A DNA stretch of 19,945 nt from GCA-020343675 sp964462945 (GTDB lineage Bacteria; Planctomycetota; Phycisphaerae; Sedimentisphaerales; Anaerobacaceae): the NCBI GenBank assembly GCA_964462945.1, contig CAYWZW010000087.1, positions 1 to 19,945 on the forward strand, given 5' to 3'. Both the position numbers and the translations under genes were made by a program. Shown piece by piece: positions 7,065 to 14,100 of this stretch (positions within the stretch are counted from its first letter, which is position 1; every line of letters begins with the position of its first letter). A model generated the notes under the pieces. It saw only the letters and a program-made list of their open reading frames with translations. It had not been told where the DNA came from and did no database searches.

Positions 7065-7152
7065 ATGAGTAAATCAGTACATGCGTAGAAGAGTAAATGA
7101 GTAGATGCGTCCACCCATCCACGCATTGACGCATTCACGTATAGATACATTG
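7065..7152. repeat. 8-bp tandem array between divergent genes
   Basis: Eleven consecutive octamers can be lined up from 7065: ATGAGTAA, ATCAGTAC, ATGCGTAG, AAGAGTAA, ATGAGTAG, ATGCGTCC, ACCCATCC, ACGCATTG, ACGCATTC, ACGTATAG, ATACATTG. The first six are variants of ATGNGTAR; the later ones resemble its complement (ACGCAT against ATGCGT), so the array is also a partial palindrome. It begins just upstream of the sulfatase start. The rest of the 7047-7302 gap shows no convincing promoter that I would defend. Confidence 0.7.
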
Positions 7153-7302
7153 TAAGCTGTCGCCGCGATGCTGGCAACATTCTATCCTTGCGGCCTGAGC
7201 GACAATCCTGTTCAATAAGTGCGATCCTGTCATAAGGGCTTGATAGGGTGAAAACGGCCGGTGTGAGATGATAACGGCCTTATACTGGAAATCAGGACAA
7301 CT

Positions 7303-8754
7303 ATGAAATCGCTCGCAATCAGAGATCGAAAAGCCGTTCTCTTGGTTCTCGCGTGCGTTACTCTGCGGGGCCCATCGTGCTCGTTCGGCCGGGATGTCCC
7401 CGACGCCGCCGTTTCGGACGAGGCGTTGCTTGAGGAAATCTCGCGGGCGGCATTTTTCTTCTTTGTCCGTGAGGCGGATCCTGAATCGGGGCTCGTTCGC
7501 GACAAGACCGGCGCCGAATACTGCAGCACGGCGTCCCTCGGTTTCGGTTTGGCGGCGCTGCCCGTGGGCGCCGAGCGGGGCTGGATCGACCGCCGGGACG
7601 CTGAAAAGCAGGCCCTCCGCGCACTTCGGACGCTCAGCCGCTCTTCGGCGCACCACGAAGGGGTCTTCTGTCACTACATCGACCTGCACACGGGCGGGCC
7701 GACCGAGCGCGGCTACGAGAAGGTGGCCTCGACCATCGACACCGCCCTGCTCATGGCGGGCGTAATCACCGCCGGCCAATATTTCCCGGGCGAATGTAGA
7801 AAGCTGGCCGACGATCTGTTCGCCCGCGTCAACTGGCGCCGGTTTCTCAATCCCGACAACGGCCAAGTGTACATGGCCTGGGAGCCGGAGCAGTTCGACC
7901 GGATAGACGGCCCCGGGCGGTTCAAGAAGCCCACTTGGGACTGGTACACCGACGAGACCTTGCTCATCTGCCTGTTGGGTGTCTCGGCGCCGAACGAGCC
8001 GTACCGCCTGCTCGCCGAGTGCATGACCAAATGGAAGCGGCCGACGGGACGCTACCGCGGCGGCGAAGAGTTCATCTACAGTTGGCCCGGCACACTTTTT
8101 ACCTATACGTTCGCCCATTGCTTCTACGATTTCCGCCGAATGGGCGCCGACGCCCAGGGCGTCGATTGGTTTGAAAACACACGATGCGCCGCCGCGGCCA
8201 ACCGCGACTGGTGCCGGGACAACGCGGACCGTTTCAAGAGCTATGGATCCGACCGCTGGGGCGTCACGGCCTGCGGGGGACCGGGGCACAAGTACGTCGT
8301 GCCCGGCCATCAGCCGCGAGGGGCACAGGCCGACGAGCCGGCCGGAGGGACATTAGCCCCATACGGAGCGGCCATGACATTGCCATTCCTCAAACAAGAT
8401 GCGATGGCGGCGCTGCGTCATATACGGCATCTTGAGATCGGTGGCCGGCCAATCTGGCGAGACATCGAACAGGGAGGATACGGCTTTCCCGATGCATTCA
8501 ACATCGACGAAAACTGGATCTCCGACCAGGTCATCGGCATTGCTCACGGCCCCATGGTGCTCATGATTGAAAATGCTCGAACCGGCCTGGCCCGCCATCC
8601 GCGTGGCGGGCTGGTCTGGGAGCTGTTCATGTCCAATGAACACGTCCAGGCCGGAATCCACCGGGCCGGCTTCCAAAGCCAGCCCGCCAGATTTACCCGC
8701 CTTACGTATGGCGGGCAAGAGGTGGGCCAGCCCGATATGACAAGCGATTATTAA
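7303..8754 (+). CDS. Secreted glycoamylase-domain (GH144-like) glycoside hydrolase
   Basis: The 483-residue product starts at ATG 7303 with AGGA six bases upstream and has an N-terminal signal peptide (about residues 1-29). The body fits the (alpha/alpha)6-barrel glycoamylase family (PF10091), which includes GH144 endo-beta-1,2-glucanases. Visible family blocks are FFFFVREADPESGLVRD, TASLGFGLAALPVGAERGWI, GGEEFIYSWPGTLFTYTFAH and GFPDAFNIDENWISDQVIGI. The substrate is uncertain; a beta-glucan is the family-based guess. Residues LARHPRGG, between NARTG and LVWELFMSN, come from a 24-base in-frame insertion of a hairpin repeat. The tail after HRAGF (QPARFTRLTYGGQEVGQ and beyond) is also repeat-like, so the native stop has probably been lost. 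Activity is likely if the insertion sits in a loop. Confidence 0.85.
   Translation: MKSLAIRDRKAVLLVLACVTLRGPSCSFGRDVPDAAVSDEALLEEISRAAFFFFVREADPESGLVRDKTGAEYCSTASLGFGLAALPVGAERGWIDRRDAEKQALRALRTLSRSSAHHEGVFCHYIDLHTGGPTERGYEKVASTIDTALLMAGVITAGQYFPGECRKLADDLFARVNWRRFLNPDNGQVYMAWEPEQFDRIDGPGRFKKPTWDWYTDETLLICLLGVSAPNEPYRLLAECMTKWKRPTGRYRGGEEFIYSWPGTLFTYTFAHCFYDFRRMGADAQGVDWFENTRCAAAANRDWCRDNADRFKSYGSDRWGVTACGGPGHKYVVPGHQPRGAQADEPAGGTLAPYGAAMTLPFLKQDAMAALRHIRHLEIGGRPIWRDIEQGGYGFPDAFNIDENWISDQVIGIAHGPMVLMIENARTGLARHPRGGLVWELFMSNEHVQAGIHRAGFQSQPARFTRLTYGGQEVGQPDMTSDY
8591..8610. repeat. 20-bp GC hairpin repeat inside the glycoamylase-domain gene
   Basis: CCCGCCA/TGGCGGG stem (7 bp) with loop TCCGCG. 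An identical 20-bp copy is at 18498-18517. Removing 24 bases (CTGG...CGGG) restores an uninterrupted family-like reading TGLVWELFM. Confidence 0.8.
8696..8715. repeat. Second GC hairpin at the 3' end of the glycoamylase-domain gene
   Basis: CCCGCC/GGCGGG arms flank TTACGTAT, whose core TACGTA is itself palindromic. It lies in the codons after the last family-like residues and supplies much of the C-terminal tail. Confidence 0.55.
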
Positions 8755-8787
8755 CAGGACACTATAGGCAAATGGAGCAACAACACG

Positions 8788-9552
8788 ATGCAAGCGTGTT
8801 CGTCCAAGAAGGTCTTGATGATGAACCCGCACCTGCAGTTCGGTCAGGCTGTTCCCGGCCAAACCCAGGGTCGTGACATAGGGATCATCGACACGGCAAG
8901 GTTAACCCGCATCGTCGATGCTATCGGCCTGCTCGAAAGCTCGGACGCCTGGACAGGCCCGGATCGGGACGGAATTCGCCAATGGTGCCACGAGTACCTT
9001 AATTGGCTTCGAATGAGCAGTCACGGGCTGGGCGAAGAGAAGAAGCTAAACAATCATGGGACGTGGTATGATGCGCAGGTCGTCAGTCTGGCCTTTTTTA
9101 CCGGCCAGGAAGAGTCGGCGAGAACGATCTTGGAGCGGGTCAGGACCCGCCGGATAGACAAACAGATCGAACCCGACGGCAGACAGCCCCACGAGCTGGC
9201 CCGCACAAAGTCACTTGGCTACAGCACTATGAACCTCGACGGTTTCTTCCGGCTGGCGACGATGGGCGAGAAACTCGGGGTGGACCTGTGGCATTATGAG
9301 TCGCGTGACGGCCGGAGCCTCAGAAAGGCCCTCGATTTTCTGGCCGGATACGTCGATCCCGACAAGAAATGGCCCTACCAGCAGATCGTGCCGTCCGCGC
9401 CGGCAGGGCTTTTTCCCCTTCTGCGTCGCGGCTCTGTCGCCTACGGCGACGGGACGTACGACGCCCTCATCAAGAGAATCCCGCCGGGAGAAGCAAACGC
9501 CAGCCGCACGAACCTCCTGTGGCCTTCACAATCGAGCTGGATTAGTTTATAA
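8788..9552 (+). pseudogene. C-terminal part of an alginate-lyase-type protein (N-terminus missing)
   Basis: The 254-residue frame covers the second half of the alginate lyase domain (PF05426, PL5-like). It has NPHLQFGQAVPGQTQGRDIG, the catalytic-type NNHGTWYDAQV (Asn-His), ARTKSLGYSTMNLDGFF (Arg and Tyr of the active site) and DKKWPYQQI. Members are usually around 400 residues, and the region before NPHL, about 150 or more residues, is absent. It would hold the signal peptide and the other side of the active-site cleft. In-frame codons upstream run back to the stop of the preceding gene without matching the family. There is no clear ribosome binding site at ATG 8788. I read this as a truncated, probably inactive remnant. 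A cytoplasmic fragment could still be made. It sits in the same frame as the preceding gene, separated by one stop. Confidence 0.7.
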
Positions 9553-9553
9553 T
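9525..9553 (+). promoter_or_regulatory. Promoter of the MoxR-DUF58-transglutaminase cluster
   Basis: TTCACA (9525-9530) and TATAAT (9548-9553) are 17 bases apart, one mismatch from the sigma-70 consensus. It lies over the end of the lyase remnant and about 52 bases before the MoxR start. Confidence 0.75.
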
Positions 9554-9604
9554 AGAGTCCTAAAGCTCGTAATCGAAAATAGACTGTATTTAGGGAGACA
9601 GAAG

Positions 9605-10549
9605 TTGGCAGCCGCTGGCACGGATAATTCACTGCTGATGCCTTTAAAGCAGAACCTGCAAAGCGTCATCTACGGCAAAAGCGAATGTATCGACGTGATG
9701 ATTGTTTGCCTCTTAGCCGGGGGCTCGGTATTGATCGAGGACGTTCCCGGCGTGGGCAAGACGACCCTGGCCAAAGCCTTAGCCAAGAGCATCGATGCCA
9801 AATTTCGCCGGATCCAATTCACACCGGACCTGCTGCCCGCCGACATCCTGGGCGGCTCCATTTACAACCCGGTCAGCGGGGACTTTCGATTCGATCCGGG
9901 ACCGATCTTCTGCAACATTCTGTTGGCCGATGAGATCAACCGCGCTTCGCCCCGGACCCAGTCGGCCCTGTTAGAGGCCATGAATGAGAGCCAGGCGACA
10001 ATCGAAGGCAAACGCCATCCGTTACCGAAACCGTTTATGGTCATCGCCACGGAGAACCCCATCGAATTCCACGGGACCTACCCGCTGCCCGAGGCCCAGA
10101 TGGACCGTTTCTTAGTCCGCCTTGCCATCGGGTATCCGGCGGCCGAAGTCGAGGTGGATATTCTCAAGTCGCATGCCCTGACCGAGCCCTTGGATAAAAT
10201 AGAGCCGGTGCTTGGGCTTGAACAGGCCCAGCAGATCCAGCAGGAGGCGGCCGGCGTTCACGTCGATGACAGCATCCTGGAATATATCGTCGAAATCGTT
10301 CATGCGACCCGCCGGGACAATCGTCTTGCGTTGGGGGTCAGCACGCGCGGGACCCTGATGATGTCGCGAGCGGCCCGCGCCCGCGCTTATTTCCAGAAGC
10401 GCGACTTCGTCATTCCCGACGACGTGCTGTGGCTTGTCCCCCACGTCTTGCCGCATCGCATTCTCCTGACCACCAAGACGCGCCACAGCGGCATCACCGC
10501 CAGGCAGATCGTCATGGACATCGTCGGCCGTATCAAAGTACCGGTTTGA
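9605..10549 (+). CDS. MoxR-family AAA+ ATPase
   Basis: This 314-residue cytoplasmic AAA+ protein probably acts as a chaperone or remodelling ATPase for the envelope proteins encoded next to it. Motifs include Walker A EDVPGVGKTTLAKAL (Lys52), Walker B ILLADEINRASPRTQSALLEAM, the MoxR-typical EGKRHPLPKPFMVIATENPIE, and a lid domain to the end. TTG 9605 is chosen as start because GGGAG (9593-9597) lies 7 bases upstream; the next option, ATG 9638, lacks such a site and would shorten the N-terminus by 11 residues. The frame is open far upstream through the lyase remnant, but that part is not MoxR-like. DUF58 and transglutaminase genes follow on the same strand, a gene order found in many phyla. 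Confidence 0.93.
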   Translation: MAAAGTDNSLLMPLKQNLQSVIYGKSECIDVMIVCLLAGGSVLIEDVPGVGKTTLAKALAKSIDAKFRRIQFTPDLLPADILGGSIYNPVSGDFRFDPGPIFCNILLADEINRASPRTQSALLEAMNESQATIEGKRHPLPKPFMVIATENPIEFHGTYPLPEAQMDRFLVRLAIGYPAAEVEVDILKSHALTEPLDKIEPVLGLEQAQQIQQEAAGVHVDDSILEYIVEIVHATRRDNRLALGVSTRGTLMMSRAARARAYFQKRDFVIPDDVLWLVPHVLPHRILLTTKTRHSGITARQIVMDIVGRIKVPV

Positions 10550-10585
10550 ACAGAGGAGTCGGCCGCGAAGACACAAAGTCACAAA

Positions 10586-10606
10586 GAAATGAGAATGAAG
10601 AATGGC
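10586..10606 (+). repeat. Short 7-bp tandem array at the DUF58 start
   Basis: Three 7-base units, GAAATGA, GAATGAA and GAATGGC, similar to the GAATNNN units at 18446-18473. Two possible ATG starts (10589, 10595) arise inside the array. Confidence 0.45.
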
Positions 10607-10633
10607 CCTTCAAAAGAGACACTGCAACGAGCT

Positions 10634-11941
10634 ATGAACAACGAAACACAGAAGGTCGCCCGGTCACGTCTTGGCCTGACCGAGGCCGGCAAAGTGATGC
10701 TGCACGGGATTGGCTTTGTTGCCTTCACCGCTCTGATCTTTCCCGCTTTCGGGGTGCTTTCCGCACTGGTCTGGGTCATGCTCACGGCCCTTCTGGCCGG
10801 TTTTGTTCTGCGGCCCAGGATCCGGCTCAGCGGCAATCTGCCCGACCGTGTCATGGCAGGTCAAACGGCCCCGCTGAGGTACCAACTCGAAAACGTCGGA
10901 CGCTTCGGCGCCTACAATCTCTGCGTGAGGTTTGGCGCCCTGCCCGAGGCGATTGAACAAGTCGCAGGTGAGCACGTCATCTCACGGCTGGGGCCCGGCG
11001 AGACGGTCGAAGTGACTGTCGCGATACGACCGAAGCGGCGAGGCCGCTACCAAATCAAGCAACCGGTCTGCCAATCCAGCTTTCCCTTTAATTTGTTCAG
11101 CTTCGGCACATCGGGCGGCGGCCAGGAGAGTCTCACCGTCCTTCCGGCCTTTTCCCTGCTTCGAATGCGCACGGCAGGCATGAGCCGGCAGGTTCGCACC
11201 GGCAGCGAGAGACTCTCCGGACGGATGGGAACCTCCCCTGAATATGCGGGAAGCCGCCCTTTTCTGCCGGGTGATTCCCCGCGCAAGATTGATGCCCGCG
11301 CCTGGGCTCGTTTATCCGTGCCGGCCACCAAGGAGTACCACGACGATCTTGACAACTGCGCGGCCCTGATTTTGGATACCGCCGTACCCGAACCTGCCCG
11401 ACAGCCGGCAGGCGGGTTCCTGCTGCGGTCAAGACCGAATGAGATTAAGGAGCTGGAAGCCGCCGTCTCTCTGTGTGCGTCCCTGGCGTACACAATCAAC
11501 AACGACTGTCTGATCGACCTTCTGCTTGCCGGTCCCGATCTGCACCAGCTCACGGACCGGCCGCGAATGGTGCGTCTGGACGCGATACACGAGATTCTGG
11601 CGGGCGTCGAGCCGTCGGGGGGCTACTGTCTGGAACCGATGGAGCCCACATTGACCAGCCGGTTCTACGCGATATCGGATGTCTTTTTCATTCTGTTAGG
11701 CTGGAGCGCCGCATACGGGCCGCTGCTCAAGATGGCTGGCATGGCCGGCTGCCGCAGCACCGTGCTGTTAGTGGGCCGGGGCGATGCCGTGCAGAGGGGT
11801 AGGATGGGCAACTCGTTTGCCCATGCTGCGCCGGAACAGCATGGGCAGGAGAACCTGCCCATCCTACAAGTCTTGAGCTGGGCTTCGGATGTGCAGGTAC
11901 TGTCCCCCGATGAAATTCTGGCCGGGCAGATAGTCCTATAG
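10634..11941 (+). CDS. DUF58 domain protein
   Basis: This is a membrane-anchored DUF58 protein of 435 residues. Two hydrophobic segments (GIGFVAFTALIFPAFGVL and ALVWVMLTALLAGFVL) precede a beta-rich region. The family signature PGDSPRKIDARAWARL follows at about residue 212, and then a von-Willebrand-A-like part with DLDNCAALILDTAV. ATG 10634 is chosen because the upstream ATGs lie in a 7-bp tandem array and homologues begin close to RLGLTEAGK; 10589 and 10595 remain possible. None has a strong ribosome binding site, while AGAGGAG stands just after the MoxR stop. About residues 390-412 are encoded by a 69-bp palindromic element. Without it the reading is DAVQREVLSWASDVQVL, a natural DUF58 ending. 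It probably works with MoxR and the transglutaminase in the envelope; its precise function is not known. Confidence 0.88.
   Translation: MNNETQKVARSRLGLTEAGKVMLHGIGFVAFTALIFPAFGVLSALVWVMLTALLAGFVLRPRIRLSGNLPDRVMAGQTAPLRYQLENVGRFGAYNLCVRFGALPEAIEQVAGEHVISRLGPGETVEVTVAIRPKRRGRYQIKQPVCQSSFPFNLFSFGTSGGGQESLTVLPAFSLLRMRTAGMSRQVRTGSERLSGRMGTSPEYAGSRPFLPGDSPRKIDARAWARLSVPATKEYHDDLDNCAALILDTAVPEPARQPAGGFLLRSRPNEIKELEAAVSLCASLAYTINNDCLIDLLLAGPDLHQLTDRPRMVRLDAIHEILAGVEPSGGYCLEPMEPTLTSRFYAISDVFFILLGWSAAYGPLLKMAGMAGCRSTVLLVGRGDAVQRGRMGNSFAHAAPEQHGQENLPILQVLSWASDVQVLSPDEILAGQIVL
11799..11867 (+). repeat. 69-bp nested palindromic element, copy A (inside DUF58)
   Basis: Outer arms GTAGGATGGGCA (11799-11810) and TGCCCATCCTAC (11856-11867) enclose inner arms TGCCCATGCTG (11818-11828) and CAGCATGGGCA (11837-11847). 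The element can also fold as two side-by-side hairpins: ATGGGCA/TGCCCAT, and ATGGGCAGG with CCTGCCCAT around AGAA. It is 23 codons long, read in frame, and adds RMGNSFAHAAPEQHGQENLP plus three residues to DUF58. Confidence 0.9.
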
Positions 11942-11943
11942 GG

Positions 11944-12012
11944 GTAGGATGGGCAACTCGTTTGCCCATGCTGCATCGGAACGGCATGGGCAGGAGAACC
12001 TGCTCATCCTAC
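11944..12012 (+). repeat. 69-bp nested palindromic element, copy B (DUF58-transglutaminase junction)
   Basis: Same orientation and length as copy A, differing at a few positions (loop CATCGG; CTCATCCTAC at the right arm). It begins two bases after the DUF58 stop and ends six bases before the GTG start of the transglutaminase. Removing it brings AGGGGAG next to ACT-GTG, so it appears to separate a ribosome binding site from its start codon. It also provides in-frame ATG codons (11968, 11986). Confidence 0.9.
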
Positions 12013-12018
12013 GAGACT

Positions 12019-14094
12019 GTGAAGACACAAAAGGCCATCGCCGTTGTTATGATACTGGCCAGCTCGGTGCTGACCGCGCTGGCCTGCGGGGATATGGCCT
12101 ATCCGGCGATTCTGTGCACGTTGGGCCTCCTGGGTTTGCAGCGGCGATTCACCTGGGACATCAGGCCGGAAAGACGAGTGATCAAGTCGTTCCTCCTGCT
12201 GTTTTTGGCAATCATGTTCGCCCTTCAATTCCGGTATCTCGGCTCCTCCGGCCGGGTCGCCTTCGATCAAGCAGCCGCGGTCGCCTGGCAAACCATCGCC
12301 CGCTACTTCCTGGCTTCGATGATCCTCATCCTGTTTCTCGGATCTCCGCAGCAACTGCCGTCGTCGCTGGGATTGTTCCACGTCGCCATCACGATCTCCG
12401 CCGGACAAGTCCTCCTGCTCGATGACAGGTACGTGGCGTTTCGGCTGCTGGAGCTGTTGAGCGTCATTCTGGTCGTGCTCTATTCAGCGGCGGCCCCGGC
12501 GCCGACGCCTACACCCATTGCGCAGCGTCCCGCGCGCGCGTCCGGCCGGCTCGCTTTTGGCCTGATACTCCTGGTCGCTGTCAACTGCGGCTGGATCACC
12601 AGCTCGATACTCTATCGCTACGTCGAGGTCCTCAACTACCTGCCGGTTTGGTTCGGGCGGGGCGGCACGGGCCTGGCAGGCACAACAGACGGGTCCGCAC
12701 TCGTAGGATTCAGCAACAGCGGCAAACTCTCGAGTATTTCGCTCATCAAGGGAGATCAGGATCCCACCCCCGCGCTGAGTATCCGGTCCGACGGCTGCCC
12801 CGGCTACCTGCGGGCCGGCGCATTTGACGTTTACCGTGAATCCGAATGGCTCGGCCTGGCGAACAAACAGGAAATCCTGCCCCAGCAGAACGGGCCGTTC
12901 GGCATCTATTTCGCAGGCAGAAGAAACACCTTTCGCCTCGACGCCAGAGACACATCCAACCTGAAGTACGTGACCATCCAGCACGAATCCCGGTTCGCCG
13001 ACGCCGTCTTCACGCCTCTGGGAACATCCTTTCTTGAAGCGCCGTTCCATTTGGTGCTGCGGGATGAAAACGATATTGTGTATGCATCGAACGTGCGTAG
13101 CGGCCTGAACTACCGCATTGCACACACAATGTCCGACTATCGAAAGCCCCCCATGGATGTACAGGCGCGACGGATGCTGGGTGTCCCAAGGGACCTTGAT
13201 CCGCGTATCCGCCAGATGGCAGACAAAATCGTTGCCGGGCATCGTACCACGTCCGAGAAAATCGACGCCGTCGTCAAATACTTTCACGCCAACTACACGT
13301 ACTCGCTCGGACTGGATGTCCCGCCGGATCAGGACAAGCTGACCTACTTTTTGCTCGAGGCCTCCACCGGCTATTGCGAATACTTTGCCTCCGGGGCGGC
13401 CATCCTGCTGCGTTTGGCCGGCGTGCCGACCCGATACGTGACCGGTTTCTTAGTCACTGAGCAAGACCCCCAGAGCGGGCTGTGGATCGCCCGGAACATG
13501 GACGCCCATGCCTGGGCGGAAGCCTGGGACCGGGAACGAAACCAGTGGACCACCGTCGAAGCGACGGTCGGTGAGGACGCAGCCGGGACGGCCCCCGCCG
13601 ATGAGCTCCAAAGCGAACGCAGCGGTGCACGCGTCCTTCTGGGTCAGCTCCTGCAGGGCCTGTATGAGTATGGCCTTCCGGGTGTGATAAGCTGGCTGTT
13701 TCGATCCTATGGCCTGCTTACCAGCGTCCTTGTATCGACGGTCCTCTTGAGCGGGGCACTGGCCCTGGCCCTCTGGCGACGCTACACGTCCAGGATACGC
13801 GCAGGCAGCACACGATCGCCTGCGGTGGGAAATCCGGCCCTGGTGACCCTGCACAAGATGCTGGCCAGAATGGATCGCAAGGTCGCAGCCGCCGCGGGAC
13901 TGAAACGACATTTGAGCGAGACACTCCATGTCTTCTGCGGGCGGCTGAGCGAGCGAGACTCCGGCGACGGGCTCTGGAAAAGAATAGCAGACTGGTACGG
14001 CGAATACTCCAATCTACGCTACGGCGGGCCGATCAGCGCCGAACACCTGCACGAACTGCAGCAACGCGCACGAGGCCTGCAGGACTCCTTGTGA
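12019..14094 (+). CDS. Membrane transglutaminase-like protein (TgpA type)
   Basis: This 691-residue membrane protein has about five or six N-terminal hydrophobic segments (first: AIAVVMILASSVLTAL) and then a large region outside the membrane with a transglutaminase core. A further span (LLTSVLVSTVLLSGALALAL) and a cytoplasmic tail follow. Core residues are Cys453 in GYCEYFASGAAIL and His497 in DAHAWAEAW. Position 514, where Asp is the usual third residue, is Glu in WTTVEATVG. GTG 12019 (VKTQKAIAVV) is chosen as the ancestral start since it gives a compact Lys-containing N-terminus. ATG 11968 and 11986, or TTG 11962, lie in frame within repeat copy B and may now be used, because that repeat displaced the ribosome binding site. 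It is the last gene of the MoxR-DUF58 cluster, probably cross-linking or cleaving an envelope substrate. Confidence 0.87.
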   Translation: MKTQKAIAVVMILASSVLTALACGDMAYPAILCTLGLLGLQRRFTWDIRPERRVIKSFLLLFLAIMFALQFRYLGSSGRVAFDQAAAVAWQTIARYFLASMILILFLGSPQQLPSSLGLFHVAITISAGQVLLLDDRYVAFRLLELLSVILVVLYSAAAPAPTPTPIAQRPARASGRLAFGLILLVAVNCGWITSSILYRYVEVLNYLPVWFGRGGTGLAGTTDGSALVGFSNSGKLSSISLIKGDQDPTPALSIRSDGCPGYLRAGAFDVYRESEWLGLANKQEILPQQNGPFGIYFAGRRNTFRLDARDTSNLKYVTIQHESRFADAVFTPLGTSFLEAPFHLVLRDENDIVYASNVRSGLNYRIAHTMSDYRKPPMDVQARRMLGVPRDLDPRIRQMADKIVAGHRTTSEKIDAVVKYFHANYTYSLGLDVPPDQDKLTYFLLEASTGYCEYFASGAAILLRLAGVPTRYVTGFLVTEQDPQSGLWIARNMDAHAWAEAWDRERNQWTTVEATVGEDAAGTAPADELQSERSGARVLLGQLLQGLYEYGLPGVISWLFRSYGLLTSVLVSTVLLSGALALALWRRYTSRIRAGSTRSPAVGNPALVTLHKMLARMDRKVAAAAGLKRHLSETLHVFCGRLSERDSGDGLWKRIADWYGEYSNLRYGGPISAEHLHELQQRARGLQDSL

Positions 14095-14100
14095 GCGTGC

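Noticed and set aside
7065..7152. The octamer array as a CRISPR array
   Set aside because: The period is eight bases with no spacers and no cas genes are in the window.
7281..7286. TATACT as the -10 box of the glycoamylase-domain gene
   Set aside because: There is no acceptable -35 box at 16-18 bases, and the leader would be only about 10 bases with the ribosome binding site close to the start of the RNA.
7135..8310. A 391-codon open frame on the - strand opposite the glycoamylase-domain gene
   Set aside because: No domain or ribosome binding site, and it mirrors the codons of a recognisable glycoside hydrolase family on the other strand.
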